Shown here one piece after another: positions 11,501 to 22,457 of a stretch of DNA of 64,000 bases (positions are counted from its first letter, which is position 1; each line of letters opens with the position of its first letter). Source of the stretch: Alisma plantago-aquatica (Eukaryota > Streptophyta > Magnoliopsida > Alismatales > Alismataceae); NCBI GenBank assembly GCA_963693085.1, contig OY856409.1:1338730915-1338794914 (forward strand). Reading direction: 5' to 3'. Both the position numbers and the translations under genes were made by a program. The notes under the pieces are model-generated. The model saw only the letters and a program-made list of their open reading frames with translations. It was not told the DNA's origin and made no database searches.

Positions 11501-12796
11501 AAACCATGCTTCAATCCAAGGTTGAAGATGATCATGTCCTCACCTTAGGGTTAAGTATGAGCTCCTTCTTGCTCCTTAACACATTTGCATGATACCCTAG
11601 CGCTCTTTCATGATATGCCACCACTCATGCACGATATGCCACTCACTTTCACGATATGCCACTCACTTGGGATCAAAACTCTTCACTATGGCCGATATCA
11701 CCCTATATGGCCGATATCACCCTTCTTAGCCGATATGCTCTTGCTATGGGCAATACCCAAGGACCTATGCATGATATCTTTTCACTCCTACATGATACAA
11801 GAACTATATGCATGATACCTTAGGGAAGGAGGGTGGTAAGAGTAAAAAAATTTCACTAAAGGGTGAAACTAGGGGTATATATACTTGTTGTTCATGAAGG
11901 AGTGTAAAAATGAGGCGTCATCAATTTGAGCTAGTAGGTGTCACGTATCCATGCATGGATGACATGTTTAAATGCATGCATAAACATTTATCTTGACATG
12001 AAAAATAGTTGAGGATAATCTAGGGATGAATTTTCATCCATTACTTATCCCTTTGAATAAAATATATCAATTAAATCACCACTTTATTCACAACCCGATA
12101 CAACTTTTCTAAGGAAGTTGTAACCCGACACACCTCACCTCCTTGAGGTGCTTTGCACGACATGGCCTTTGATAAGAGTCCACAAAACGATATGAGGCTT
12201 GTACTATGGATCCTTGGCCGATAGGCACTCATATATAAGCTTTTCAACTTGATACATCTCAAGTTAGGGTTTCATATTCAACCCCCTTTGTTGGTCATTT
12301 CATTACCAAGAGTACCATCATTCATAATTTATTCAAACATGGTGTATCCTTATTTCTCTCTCCTATACATTATACTAGGAGGGAGTAGGGACACTATAGA
12401 GGTGGTAATTTGCATATCAACCCTACATTTTGGGTAAATTACAATTTGTACCAAAATTGGTGCACAACGCGCTAACATAATTCAAACAAGCTGCAACTTG
12501 AAATTTAGGCTTTCTACAAGCCATCCTTTAACATCATTCTCTCTCTTATGATGATAAAACACATGAGGTACATTCAACATGTGACATTTTGCAATATAAC
12601 CCCTCATCTTGTGTAAATTGCACTTTATGCCCAAACTATCATATAATGCACAAACAGTTTGAAAATAAGCTCAAACTTGAAATTTAATCTCTACAAGAGT
12701 CTTAATTACTTTTCAAAAGATTAAAACAAGTTTGTAAACAACTTACTTATGCAAAACTTCTAGGGTTAAGCCATAACCCAGGTGAGGGATGTTAGA
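8530..12796 (-). repeat. Element 1 left (3') LTR, 4267 bp
   Basis: It starts TGTGATGATC and ends GATGTTAGA, where the partner LTR ends GATGTTACA, so the terminal CA has mutated. Most of its length aligns with 17624-20334 plus 29719-31273. It holds a 37-bp minisatellite near 10766-10950, a block rich in CGATATG words near 11610-11820, and many AGGGTTAGGGTTT words. No gene is supported inside; open frames here recur in the partner LTR only as repeat sequence. Confidence 0.9.
10766..10950 (+). repeat. 37-bp minisatellite in left LTR, 5 copies
   Basis: Units beginning CACCATATC and containing TTTGGAGGTG start at 10766, 10803, 10840, 10877 and 10914, an exact 37-base period. The same array occurs in the other LTR. 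Open reading frames with repeated 'FGGV' or 'LEVY' words here are artefacts of the repeat. Confidence 0.9.
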
Positions 12797-12872
12797 ATTA
12801 TCAACCCCTAACAAGGATTTTGTCCCCGAAATCTCAAGAGAAAAGAGAAGGGTACTTCCTCCTCATCTCTTC
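12797..12872 (-). other. Polypurine-tract region of gypsy element 1
   Basis: The minus strand reads TTTCGGGGACAAAATCC followed by a purine-rich TTAGGGGTTG-like run just before the LTR start at 12796. This is the usual sequence after pol in plant chromoviruses and primes plus-strand synthesis. The exact tract is degenerate. Confidence 0.5.
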
Positions 12873-13319
12873 CTATAGCTCCCATGTGTCTTTTTCAATA
12901 CCACGGTGATGCCATATAACTTTCACAAGAACTATGTATTTATTTTTCAACTTCTTGATTCTCCTGTCAAGAATCATCATTGGACCTTCCACATAGGATA
13001 TATCCTCATTTAATTCTACCTCTATAGGTTGCAACACCAACTCTGTATCGGGATGACATTTTCTTAACATAGAAACATGGAACACTGGATGTAGTATATG
13101 TATCTCAGGTGGAAACTCCAACCTATAAGATACCTTTCCCATCCGTACTATCACTGGATAAGGTCCCATAATTCTAGGAGCTAACTTACCCTTTTTCCCA
13201 AATCTGAGAAAACCTTTCCAAGGAGAGACTTTGAGATAGACCCTATCTCCAACTTGAAATTCTAGAGGTCTACGACGCTTATCTGCATAAGATTTATGTC
13301 TATCCTGGGAAGCTTTCAA
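12873..13319 (-). pseudogene. Integrase C-terminal region with GPY motif and chromodomain-like end (element 1)
   Basis: This is a 148-codon minus-strand frame covering the integrase C-terminal part of a gypsy polyprotein. Visible motifs, in order, are FQVGDRVYLKVSPWKG, the LAPRIMGPYPVI block (GPY/F module), HPVFHVSMLRKCHPD and a chromodomain-like tail with VKVIWHHRGIEKDTWEL. The frame stops with TAG right after WEL, although the sequence beyond still encodes an EEEMRRKYPLLF-like end as in element 2, so the stop is premature by about a dozen residues. The chromodomain in this clade helps target integration to heterochromatin (family knowledge). The preceding stretch, 13320-13531, is broken by stops. 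Confidence 0.85.
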
Positions 13320-13531
13320 CTATTATTATATTACTTTAATCTTCTTAGTTGTTTGTTGCACTAACTTAGGACCCAGAAGTTGGTATTCTCCCTAGTTTCA
13401 TACCAGCATAACAGAGATCTACAACGTCTACCATATAAGGCTTCATATGGTGCCATATCAATACTTGTCTAGTAACTGTTGTTGTAGGCAAACTCTATTA
13501 AGCTCAAGTGTATGTCCCATCTTCCTACAAA

Positions 13532-14134
13532 CTAAAGAAAACATGCTCTAAGAAAATCTTCCAAAGTCTGTATAGTTATCTTAGATCGCCCATCTGTCTG
13601 AGGGTGGAAAGCTGTGCTAAACTTGAACTGAGTACCCAAGGCTTTATGTAGTCGTTCCCAAAAATGACTTGTAAACTGAGGACCTCTATTAGATACAATT
13701 GTAGCTGGAACCCCATGTAATTGCACTATCTCATCTATATAGATATGTGCAAGTTTCTCAGTAGTATAGGTTGTTTTGACAGGAAGAAAATGTGCTGACT
13801 TAGTCAACCTATCAACTATCACCCAAATGGAATCATGACTTTTGGTTGTTCTGGGTAAACCAACCACAAAGTCCACAGTTACATGATCCCATTTCCACTG
13901 TGGTATAGGTAAAGGTTGCATTGGTCCTGTGGGCTTCTGATGTTCAACTTTAACCTGCTGACATACTAGACACTGCATAACAAAATCAGCTACATCTTTC
14001 TTCAAACTGGGCCACCAATACATATCTTTCAAGTTATGATACATTTTGGTACTCCCTGGATGCATTGCATATATGGACGAATGAGCTTCCTCCATGACTA
14101 GCTTTGTTAAGTCATTGGCATCAGGTACTACCAT
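13532..14134 (-). pseudogene. Integrase, zinc-binding and catalytic core (element 1), catalytic residues lost
   Basis: This 200-codon minus-strand frame starts with an HHCC zinc domain (AMHPGSTKMYH ... CLVC at about residues 23-60) and continues into the rve catalytic core. The first catalytic Asp is in VDFVVGLP. The second should lie in a DRGPQFTS motif, but here it reads NRGPQFTS. The Glu expected in the QSERTIQ-type motif reads SKITIQ. So two of the three DDE residues appear replaced (Asp to Asn, Glu to Lys), judged against the usual family pattern and against element 2, which keeps DRGPQFTS and SERTIQ. The enzyme would be catalytically dead. The frame ends at a stop after LRACFL. Confidence 0.9.
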
Positions 14135-14439
14135 CCTACCATGGTAACAGACTACCTCATCCTATGACTCATGAAAACCGTCCGTTTCTCACTACCATAC
14201 TCTGACCTGATCTGCTGAATCACAATGTCATCCTGTTGTGCCTCTTTGATATGTTGTTTCAGAGTAGGTTTCACTTGCATCTCAGCTAACAATCCAGCTA
14301 ACAATGATACTTTAAGCTATACATTGTTTTGCCTCAAAGTGACAAGCATGTCTCATTTAAAGCACACTAAAGAGTTCAACTGTGCTTTATCTATGGTTGA
14401 CAATGATGATTTTCTACTTAGTGCATTTGCCACTACATT

Positions 14440-14817
14440 AGCCTTTCTTAGATGATAATCAATTGTACAATCATAGTCCTTGATTAACTCCATCCAGTGG
14501 TGTTGTCTCATATTCAACTCATGTTGTGAGAAGATGTACTTTAAATTCTTATGGTCTATGAAAATCTAAAATGTTTCTCCATAGAGATAATGTCTCCAGA
14601 TTTTCAACGCATGAACCACTATATCTAATTCTAGATCATGCACCGAATAATTCTCCTCGTGTTTCTTAAGTTGTTGGGAAGCAAAAGAAACTACATGATC
14701 ACTCTACATCAGCACACATCCTAGACCATTCTTAGAGGCATCACAGAAAACAATGTATCCCTTTCCCTACTCAGGTAAAGCTAACACAGGTGCACTGGTC
14801 AACTTTTCTTTAAACAA
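14440..14817 (-). pseudogene. RNase H region of gypsy element 1, broken
   Basis: Minus-strand translation shows the gypsy RNase H region in pieces: a FCDASKNGLGCVLM-like block (catalytic Asp motif), then [16 protein letters not shown] and [19 protein letters not shown]. In-frame stops interrupt it. It lies in the right order between the RT and integrase. It is recognisable only as a relic. Confidence 0.75.
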
Positions 14818-15870
14818 CTAGAAAGAATGTTGACACTTGTCATTCCAGATAAAAGGAACTTCCTTCCTGGTCCACTTGGTTAGGGGTAAGGCTATAGAAC
14901 TGAAGTCTTTAATAAACCTCCTGTAATAACCTGCCAGGCCTAAGAAACTACAAATCTCGATCGATGTCTTGGGTTGTTCCCACTCTAACACAGATTCCAC
15001 TTTATTTGGATCAACATGAATACCTGAAGCAGATATAACGTGTCCAAGAAAAGACACTTCTGACAACCAAAACTCGCACTTGCTAAACTTGGCATATAGC
15101 TTGTGTTGTCTCAACAATGTCAAGGCTTGACGAAGGTGTTGCTCATGTTGTTGACCATCTCTACTGTATATCAGGATGTCATCTATGAAGACCACTGCAA
15201 ACTGATCAAGGAATGGTCAGAAGATTCTATTCATCAGCTCCATGAATGCAGCTGGTGCATTAGTTAGTCCAAATGACATAACTACAAACTCATAATGACC
15301 ATACCTTGTCCTAAAGGCTGACTTAGGTATGTCACTCTCCTTGATACGTAACTGATGATATCCCGACATTAGATCTATCTTAGAGAATACTGTTGCACCA
15401 CGCAACTAGTCAAACAGATCATCTATCCTTGGAAAAGGATATTTCTTCTTAATAGTCACCTTGTTAAGTTGTCTATAGTCTATGCATAATCTCATAGACC
15501 CATCCTTCTTTTTAACAAAGAAAATTGGAGCACCCCACGGTGAAGTACTCGGTCGAATGAAACCTTTCTCAAGCAACTCTTGTAACTGTTTCTTAAGCTC
15601 TGCCATCTCAGCTGGTGCCATCCAATAAGGTGTTTGAGCTATAGGTTGCGTACCCGGAATTAGATTAATATCAAAATAAATCTCTCGAGGTGGAGGAATG
15701 TCTGGAAGGTCTTTAGGAAACACATCCTCGAATTCCCTGACAACTGGAACTTCAAAAAGACTAGAACTCTCTACTCGAGCATCTACCACATGTGCCAAGA
15801 ATGCGAAGCATACTTGTCTCATTAACTTTTTTGCTACCATAGATGACACTAGACAAGTTGGAAGAATCAT
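14818..15870 (-). pseudogene. Reverse transcriptase of gypsy element 1, with two internal stops
   Basis: This is a gypsy RT on the minus strand in three collinear in-frame pieces separated by single stop codons at 15406-15408 (TAG) and 15217-15219 (TGA). Motifs in order are [57 protein letters not shown], the catalytic [10 protein letters not shown] (the FIDD form of the YXDD box), [16 protein letters not shown] and [15 protein letters not shown]. Element 2 has a sense codon (Cys in VFCPFLDQF) where the second stop lies. The catalytic aspartates are intact but translation cannot continue. The end at 14818 is again a stop, where the connection to RNase H begins. Confidence 0.92.
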
Positions 15871-15879
15871 TCTGTCCCC

Positions 15880-16329
15880 CTAAAAGACCCATGTCTCACC
15901 ATTGTCTGTGAACATAGCTTGCTTGGAACCACAATCCAAGACAACCTTATACTTTTCTAGGGTGTCCATCCCAAGAATTATGTCAAACCCATGCATCTCA
16001 AGTGGTATAAGATCCACCTGAATGATGTGTTCTAAAAAGGAAAAAACACAAGAAGAACATACCTCCCACAACACCACAGATCTGACTAACAAAGTTTCTA
16101 ATAATAGATTGTCTGCTCTACGACTGACAGTCATATTACAGTCATGAATCACTTCTTGAGTGATAAAGGAATGTGTAGCACCCAGATCAATCAAAACAGA
16201 TACGAAGCAGGATGAAGACATATCAGAATGAAATAATTCCATTTGACCTATCACGAATCGTGGATTGACAACTGCCTGCGGTTGATTCATAGCATATAAT
16301 CTTGCTATTGTTGGTTGTTGACTACGCAT
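15880..16329 (-). pseudogene. Retroviral-type aspartic protease (element 1), altered active site
   Basis: This 149-codon minus-strand frame carries the gypsy protease domain. The active-site motif, usually DSGATHSFI, reads DLGATHSFI, so the Ser next to the catalytic Asp is replaced by Leu. A downstream GFDIILGMDTLEKYK block, the conserved flap/C-terminal region with ILGMD, is intact. It continues directly into the RT-encoding frame. In the family this enzyme cuts the polyprotein into gag, RT and IN. The substitution probably harms activity, which is inference. Confidence 0.85.
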
Positions 16330-16461
16330 CTTGTTATTGGATGTAGATGAATCATCTTGGGATGCTTGTCCACGTCCTCGTGTGCCACTGCCAAACTATT
16401 GCCTCTGAGAGCCTTGTTGACTCTGCCTCGGTGGTTGGGTTACATTCCTGTCTCTAAATGG

Positions 16462-16504
16462 ACAATCCCTTATCAGATGTCCTGGCTTCCCACACTGGTA
16501 ACAA
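16462..16504 (-). other. CCHC zinc knuckle of gag (element 1)
   Basis: Minus-strand translation gives CYQCGKPGHLIRDC, a perfect CX2CX4HX4C nucleocapsid zinc knuckle that binds RNA in the virus-like particle. It lies between the gag core and the protease, as expected. Surrounding codons include stops. Confidence 0.85.
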
Positions 16505-16611
16505 CTTAGGTTTTCCCAATTTGGCCTAGATGGTCCTGTTACTGACATTGATGCTGAACTATGAGCTCTACTTGGTAGTAGACTACGGCCTCTACCCTTG
16601 CTGGATGTCCA

Positions 16612-17487
16612 CTATGTCTGAGCAATGAACCTCTGTTGTGCTATTGGTGCAGAAAACTTTGGTTTCTTAAAACTTTCATACCTTTTTCCTTGGAACCATG
16701 TATGCACTTTCCTACTATTGGCTTCACATTTATCAGTCACGGACCTTTCTATCCACCTAACTGACTCCACAAAGGTGGCAAACCTCTCTCTATTCTCTAG
16801 AGCAGATGCATGTGTGGTTAGGTTAGCTTTCAAACCCTTCTCAAAATGCCGAATCCTCTCCTCATCGGTAGTAGCCATGTGTGGAAAAAACCATAGAAGC
16901 TCCATAAATTTAGCTTCATACTCGCTAATGTTCATTGGTCCTTGCTTAATCCGCTCAAACTACGAGATTTTCTAATCCAGATAAGTCTTGGGAAAGTATC
17001 TACTGCCAAACTCACGTCGGAACTCTCTCCATTCGACCTCAACACCTAGTCATTTCTCTTCCTCAATGGCCCACTAGTGGCCAACACTTCCTTTTAACAG
17101 GTACACAACATGCTTAACTTTCTCAGTTTATGGAATGCTGAGGATTCTAAAGGCTTTCTCCAATTCAGTAAGCCATGAATCTGCGTATGTTGGGTTAGCT
17201 ATACTAGCATATTCAGTGGCTCCTACCCGACATAACTTTTCAAATGTCTTACCAGATCCATGCCCCTTGTTGGAAGCTGGTGCCCTAGGTGCTGGCATCC
17301 TATCTGCCATATGCATCATTGTGTTCATGAACTGTCCAAATAGAGCATGAAAGGCTAAGTTTTCTATCGAAGCTTGGTCAAGCTGGGGATTCTCAAGTAT
17401 TAGTTCCTCTCTAGCCTGATCCCTTACACCTCCTCCTGGTGCAGCAACACTGTTTTCAGCAGCATGTTCTTCGTGTGATCCAACCAT
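16612..17487 (-). pseudogene. gag of gypsy element 1, broken
   Basis: The gag start is at the ATG on the minus strand at 17485-17487 (MVGSHEEHAAENSV...), about 135 bases inside the primer-binding site. The first piece runs to 17128 and contains YADSWLTELEKAFRIL, the start of the retrotransposon gag domain. After a stop and a disrupted stretch the domain resumes at 16935-16612 with ISEYEAKFMELLWFFPH and DEERIRHFEKGLKANLT, ending just before the zinc-knuckle region. In the family this protein builds the capsid. At least two disruptions prevent a full product. Confidence 0.85.
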
Positions 17488-17607
17488 CTTTAAGCTTTAC
17501 TTCTTCTCCTATATGAGCAGAAGTCACTATCAGATAAACTGGATGATACTTAGAACAGACTCAACAACCTTAATCCTATGTCTCTGTAGACTCAGCAAAC
17601 CTTAGGC

Positions 17608-17619
17608 TCTGATACCAAA
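17608..17619 (-). promoter_or_regulatory. Primer-binding site of gypsy element 1
   Basis: The minus strand reads TGGTATCAGAGC, the initiator-Met-tRNA primer site. It lies a few bases inside the right (5') LTR, which starts at 17624. Confidence 0.9.
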
Positions 17620-19856
17620 ACTTTGTGATGATCTGACAACAAATAAAACCATCACCAGTAAATAATTGCGGAATAACCATAAACAGTGAATTAACAAAAA
17701 TCACTAAAAATTAAAACCATTTACAAAGAGATCCATTTCTAGGAAACTCTTAAGAAGAGAACGAAAGTATAACATACATCATGGTTCACATTGTACATAC
17801 CATGTACCATCTCATCTCGAGGATTACATATAACAGTTTCTTTTTCAAACAATACTTAAGCAACATAAAACCTCAAGGCATACAAGCCAAAATCTCAGAT
17901 TGATCATAAAACCACTAAGTATTAACTCCAAGGACCTGAGTGTATAGAGACGACACTTAGGACTCATATCTACAAGACACGACAGACAATAACTCAACCT
18001 GAGATGTTACTATTGCCCCTGATGCTGCTGTCCTTCCTCTGCTGTATGGTCCCTACCTCCTCGTCCGTGTCCACCTAAAAATGTTGGTGACTAACGGGGT
18101 GAGACCCATGTCCCAGCAAGAGATATAAATCTCTGCCAACAATATTATTATTGCAGATAATCAATATTAAAATTGAGCAGAGGATTCTTTTATATTAATA
18201 AGAAGGATTTAATCACTATTTAAGAAGAATAGAACAATATCATCTTCTAAAACATTGCAACTATATTTGATAAAGCAGTAATTTCATCTATTCATTTTAT
18301 AAGGAATATGAAGAACATGTATAACATCTATCCATTTAAGATGCAATAAGAAATATAACATCAACCAATGATTTTCGAATTCCATCCTTAAGCAAATATG
18401 CTACATGACTGATTACATTTTACAATCACACTTATGCCCTAAGAAGATGAGGTATATCGCTCATACTCCAACCAACCACTGCGAAGTCAAAATCGGTACC
18501 ATACAAGGTCAATAGAAGAGCCGACTTCCAAGACCCCTGCCATCTCAGTCAGTGCGAGACCACAAGCAGGACTACGTCAACTGCTTACATAGCTTTCCAG
18601 GATATACTGGCAACTTCACTATTGAGATACAGAGGCATCTACACTCTTTTGACATTGAGATATTTAATGTTTATCTCACATTGATCCAACATTCATCATC
18701 ATCGAGATATTCTTGATACATCCATCCCGACATTTATAATGAAGGATTGAGAGATTTAATGTTTATCTGACATCAATTCCTCCATTAGGGCGTAAGGATA
18801 TTCATGCCCATCACCCCCACATATTCAAAAATATGCGTTCTCCAGGAGATCCCATGGGAAAACCTGTTTCACCATCACCAGCTACTGACGATGATGGATC
18901 TATGGTCAGGGAACTACATGATAGGATTCCACTTGATTAATTAAGTACATTACCGTATTCTTTTAGCATCATTCAAGTTTTCAAACATGAATTATTATGA
19001 CACATGCTACAAAGAAAGGTGTAATACATGGATCAAGTACTTTTCAAATCTTTAAAACACATATAACATTTAGGATCTCAATCCCTTATCTCATTACTGG
19101 GAATTCTCATCCCTCAACATTATCATCATCATGATTACTAGTTCTGGGTATTCAACCCTTAGTTCATCACTAAACAATGTTACCACTTTTCAGGTAACTA
19201 TTACCTCTAGGTCTGAGGACCAAGGTATACATGATACTTATTACACAAGCATCTCACATGGCTCACAAGGCCTATTAAATATATTGTTACCTCTTATTAG
19301 GCAACAAATAATTCACATGGCTCACAAGGCCCATTAAGCATCTTTATCATATAAAACATTATAACTCATACCTAGCTATGCTCATCATCTCATAATACCT
19401 ACATGGTTAGTATACATGATAACAGTCATATCAAATACATATCAATACCATGCAATACAAGGGTAATACCACTATTCCCTCATTAGGGTTAGGGTTTCCC
19501 TTTCTTATCAATTAGGGTTTCACATACCATTACCCTATATTAGGGTTAGGGTTTCCCTTTATTATCAATTAGTGTTTCAAGATCACATTATAAAGGATCA
19601 AACTCTAATTCATACCCTACACATATTAGAAGCATTAATGTATGCACATTACATATTTATTACACAAGTATGAGTTTCTCTCTCATCCTCCCTAGGATGT
19701 TGATTACTCCATACTTATTAAGTTGGCTCAACCTTTCCTTCAAGGTACATTAGCCTACTTAATCATTATTCATTAAATTCCATGCCCCTTAATGTATGAT
19801 TTGATATAAAACACTCCATGAGTTTCTCCATCAAGTACATTGCATTTAAGGTGCTT

Positions 19857-20045
19857 CCACACCATATCGATTTTGAGATGTATGTATGCTTGCTCTCACC
19901 ATATCAGTTTGGAGGTGTGTGTGTGCTTGCTCACACCATATCGGTTTGGAGGTGTATGTATGCTTGCTTCCACCATATCGGTTTGGAGGTGTATGCATGC
20001 TTTCTTCCACCATATCATTTTGGAGGTGTGTGTGCTTCACTCTAT
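19857..20045 (+). repeat. 37-bp minisatellite in right LTR, 5 copies
   Basis: This is the partner of the array at 10766-10950, with the same unit (CACCATATC ... TTTGGAGGTG). The last unit is slightly shorter than in the other LTR. Reading frames over this array are artefacts. Confidence 0.85.
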
Positions 20046-20331
20046 ATCAGGTTAGCCCCTTATGCTCAAACCTCTTCAAACCTTCATGGTTTCGACCTGC
20101 CCTTCACCATGGGTTAAGTGACATGCTAGACAACTGGTTGAACCTTTGTCAACCCATTATACAAACCAATGCACACCCCTATTGGTTTCCAAGTCATCTA
20201 GGGTTACTTTACCATATCGGGTTGGAGGTGCTTGTTTGTGTGCTTCCACCCAATATTGATGATGTCATCATCATCAACCTCTAGACCCTTGTTCTTAATA
20301 TTATAAGTCATGGACAACAGTCCCATGAAGC

Positions 20332-20334
20332 TTT
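20332..20334. repeat. Target-site duplication TTT, left, of CACTA element 1
   Basis: TTT precedes CACTATGAAAAA at 20335 and is repeated at 29719-29721 after TTTTGTAGTG. The uninterrupted left LTR reads ATCTTTTAGAACTC at the corresponding place, confirming a 3-bp duplication. Confidence 0.85.
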
Positions 20335-20364
20335 CACTATGAAAAATATGGTCTTTAACTACAA

Positions 20365-20760
20365 AAAAAATTGTAGCGAAAAACCCAAAATTTGTAGCTA
20401 AAAGCTTTGTCTATATTTATCCTTACATTTATAATATATAGCTAATACCCATGTAGCTAATTGTTTAGGCTACATTTTTCAAAGTTGTAGTTAGTTATTC
20501 CTCTGGCTACAAATTCATATGTAACCATAATTGTAGGTAACAAATGTCCTTACACATAAACATGTAGTTTCCATTGTAGCCAAATGTATGACTACAATTC
20601 AATTTGTACCTATGATATGTAGGGAGAGATGACATTGGTTACAATTTGTTTTTGTAGTACATGTATAGAAAAAATTAGCACTTGCTACACATGTAATTAT
20701 AGCTAGTGTGTATTGAAAGACACCATGTACTATACATACATATGTAGTGAGAGACATTAT
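20365..20760. repeat. Subterminal TGTAGC-type repeats of CACTA element 1 (left)
   Basis: Short degenerate copies of TTGTAGC, TGTAGCTAA and their inverse TAGCTACA or GGCTACA recur every 20-40 bases on both strands next to the left terminus. A smaller cluster occurs at the right end (AATGTAGCTAAATT, AATGTAGTTAATT). This is typical CACTA subterminal architecture. Confidence 0.75.
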
Positions 20761-21329
20761 GTATCCAGTAAGTCGCTTGCCAATACAGAGGGGTTTTCAA
20801 TAAGAAAATAGATGAATGTTAATCAAGATCAAGTTGTTCTTACAATGTTACCAATGATACTTTTATTTATATTTGAACAATGAGTACACATGGGGAGGAC
20901 ATTAACCTGGCCCCTATTTTACAATATGCATGGAAAAAAGACACATATATACAATATCTTCTTCTGACTACATCTATCCACTACAGACTGTAGATAGTTC
21001 AGACAGTGCTCGAATGTCACTTGAGAATAGAACTTCCATACCACGTTATCTATGGAGTGAGAATCATGACTGAAGGTCCATAGAAAAAGTAGGTGAATAG
21101 ATCAATAGATCATACAGCGCTCGAATGACTCCTTTTCTTTTCATTGCCTACTGTAGACTGTAGAGCAGAATGGACTTTACGTAGGGGAAAATCTCTGAGG
21201 CCCAAAGGCCTTGTTAAGTGATCTTGATTTCCTAGATCAAATGATACACTGAGTTCAAAGTTTGTTGCACACAATTATTGGTAGACAGGCTGAGTGCCTA
21301 ATTGGATCTAATGACCTTGACATGCCGAT

Positions 21330-22457
21330 TCAACAAAATGTTACTCCTGATCTGACTTCCATACTACAATAGTTGATTTCCACCGCTAATTCTCTACTTC
21401 CATCTCTGAATAAAACTTCTCTATCACCAACTAATCCTTCTTTCAGGTAGTTGGGAGTTGTACATAATTTCTCATTTAACTTGGACCAAAATAACAATCT
21501 GAAACTTAGTGAGGCCCATTCATAAGAGAAAACGAAGACATAAGAATGTGATGAACCTATGAAGGTACATAATGGTTGTATAGGTGACTGATCTGATCAC
21601 AATCAGGCTGATGACCATTTGAAGGATTGCAAAGACGACATGGAATGTGAAAATCTCCTTCCTGGTTCGTATGAAGTCCTACAACTTGAGAAAGAGGATA
21701 TTTTTGCCCCTCACACCCACTTTTTTTGGATTTGTGGCAAGGGGTTCAAGAGGGATGCAAACTTGTGCATGCACATGCGTGGCCATGGAGATGAGTACAA
21801 AACTGCCATTGTACTCGCTAAACCCAACCAGGACTCGAGCTCTAAACCTCTGTTGATAAAGAGGTACTCCTGTACATTTGTGGGGTGCAAGAAGAATACT
21901 CAAAGATAATAAGAAGTTCCAGTCCCTAAAGACAATCATGTATGTAAAGAACCATTACAAAAGTAGTCACTATGACAAGAGCTATACCTGTAGCCGATGC
22001 AACAACAAGAAATTCTCTATGATTGCTGATCTGAAAACCCATGAGAAGCATTGTGGAAGAGACAAATGGATATGTTCATGTGGAACTACTTTCTCTCGGA
22101 AGTACAAGCTATTTGGGAATGTCACCCTCTTCCAAGGTCACTCTCCTTCTCTTTCTCCTAATGAAAACAAAGGATCATGCATGTCCACTGGTCAAGCAAT
22201 AAATGATGAGCAAAATTGTGGTAATGACACTGCCAGATTCAACTTTGGAGCGGATCTGTACTAAAATTGTTGATCTTCTAGACATCAAAGATAATGATGA
22301 GGATCCAAACTTCTTCTTTTCCTTTAGTATGGACTCCTGCAACTTTGGAGGATTTAATGAATTTCAAAGGCCACCAAGTTTTGGAGCCCCTGATAATTCG
22401 TTCATGTTCACCTTTACATTGCCTAGCGGCTACAGTCAAAGGAATGATGATAGTTAG
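21330..22457 (+). pseudogene. STOP1/ART1-like C2H2 zinc-finger transcription factor, captured and frameshifted
   Basis: The STOP1/ART1 family consists of nuclear transcription factors controlling proton and aluminium tolerance genes. Here the family core is recognisable in three successive plus-strand frames. Frame 1 (21619-21909) has [30 protein letters not shown] and IKRYSC. Frame 2 (to 22264) has [58 protein letters not shown] and [12 protein letters not shown]. Frame 3 (22203-22457) has a C-terminal FSMDSCNFGGFNEF block. Two frame changes, near 21890 and near 22200-22260, break the gene, and the first zinc ligand (usually CxxC before GKGF) is Phe. Upstream, 21330-21470 gives an LISTANSLLPSLN-like stretch that may belong to its N-terminal part. 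No introns are obvious, consistent with the mostly single-exon coding region of the family. It lies wholly inside CACTA element 1. I am confident of the family, less so of the exact limits. Confidence 0.85.

Larger units (their letters stand above)
17624..20334 (-). repeat. Element 1 right (5') LTR, part a
   Basis: It begins TGTGATGATCTG and follows the left LTR nearly base for base up to GAAGCTTT at 20334, where a CACTA element interrupts it. The sequence resumes at 29719. With the insert and one copy of its duplication removed, this LTR is 4263 bp against 4267 bp for its partner. The two copies differ by scattered substitutions and small indels, so the element is not recent. Confidence 0.9.
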
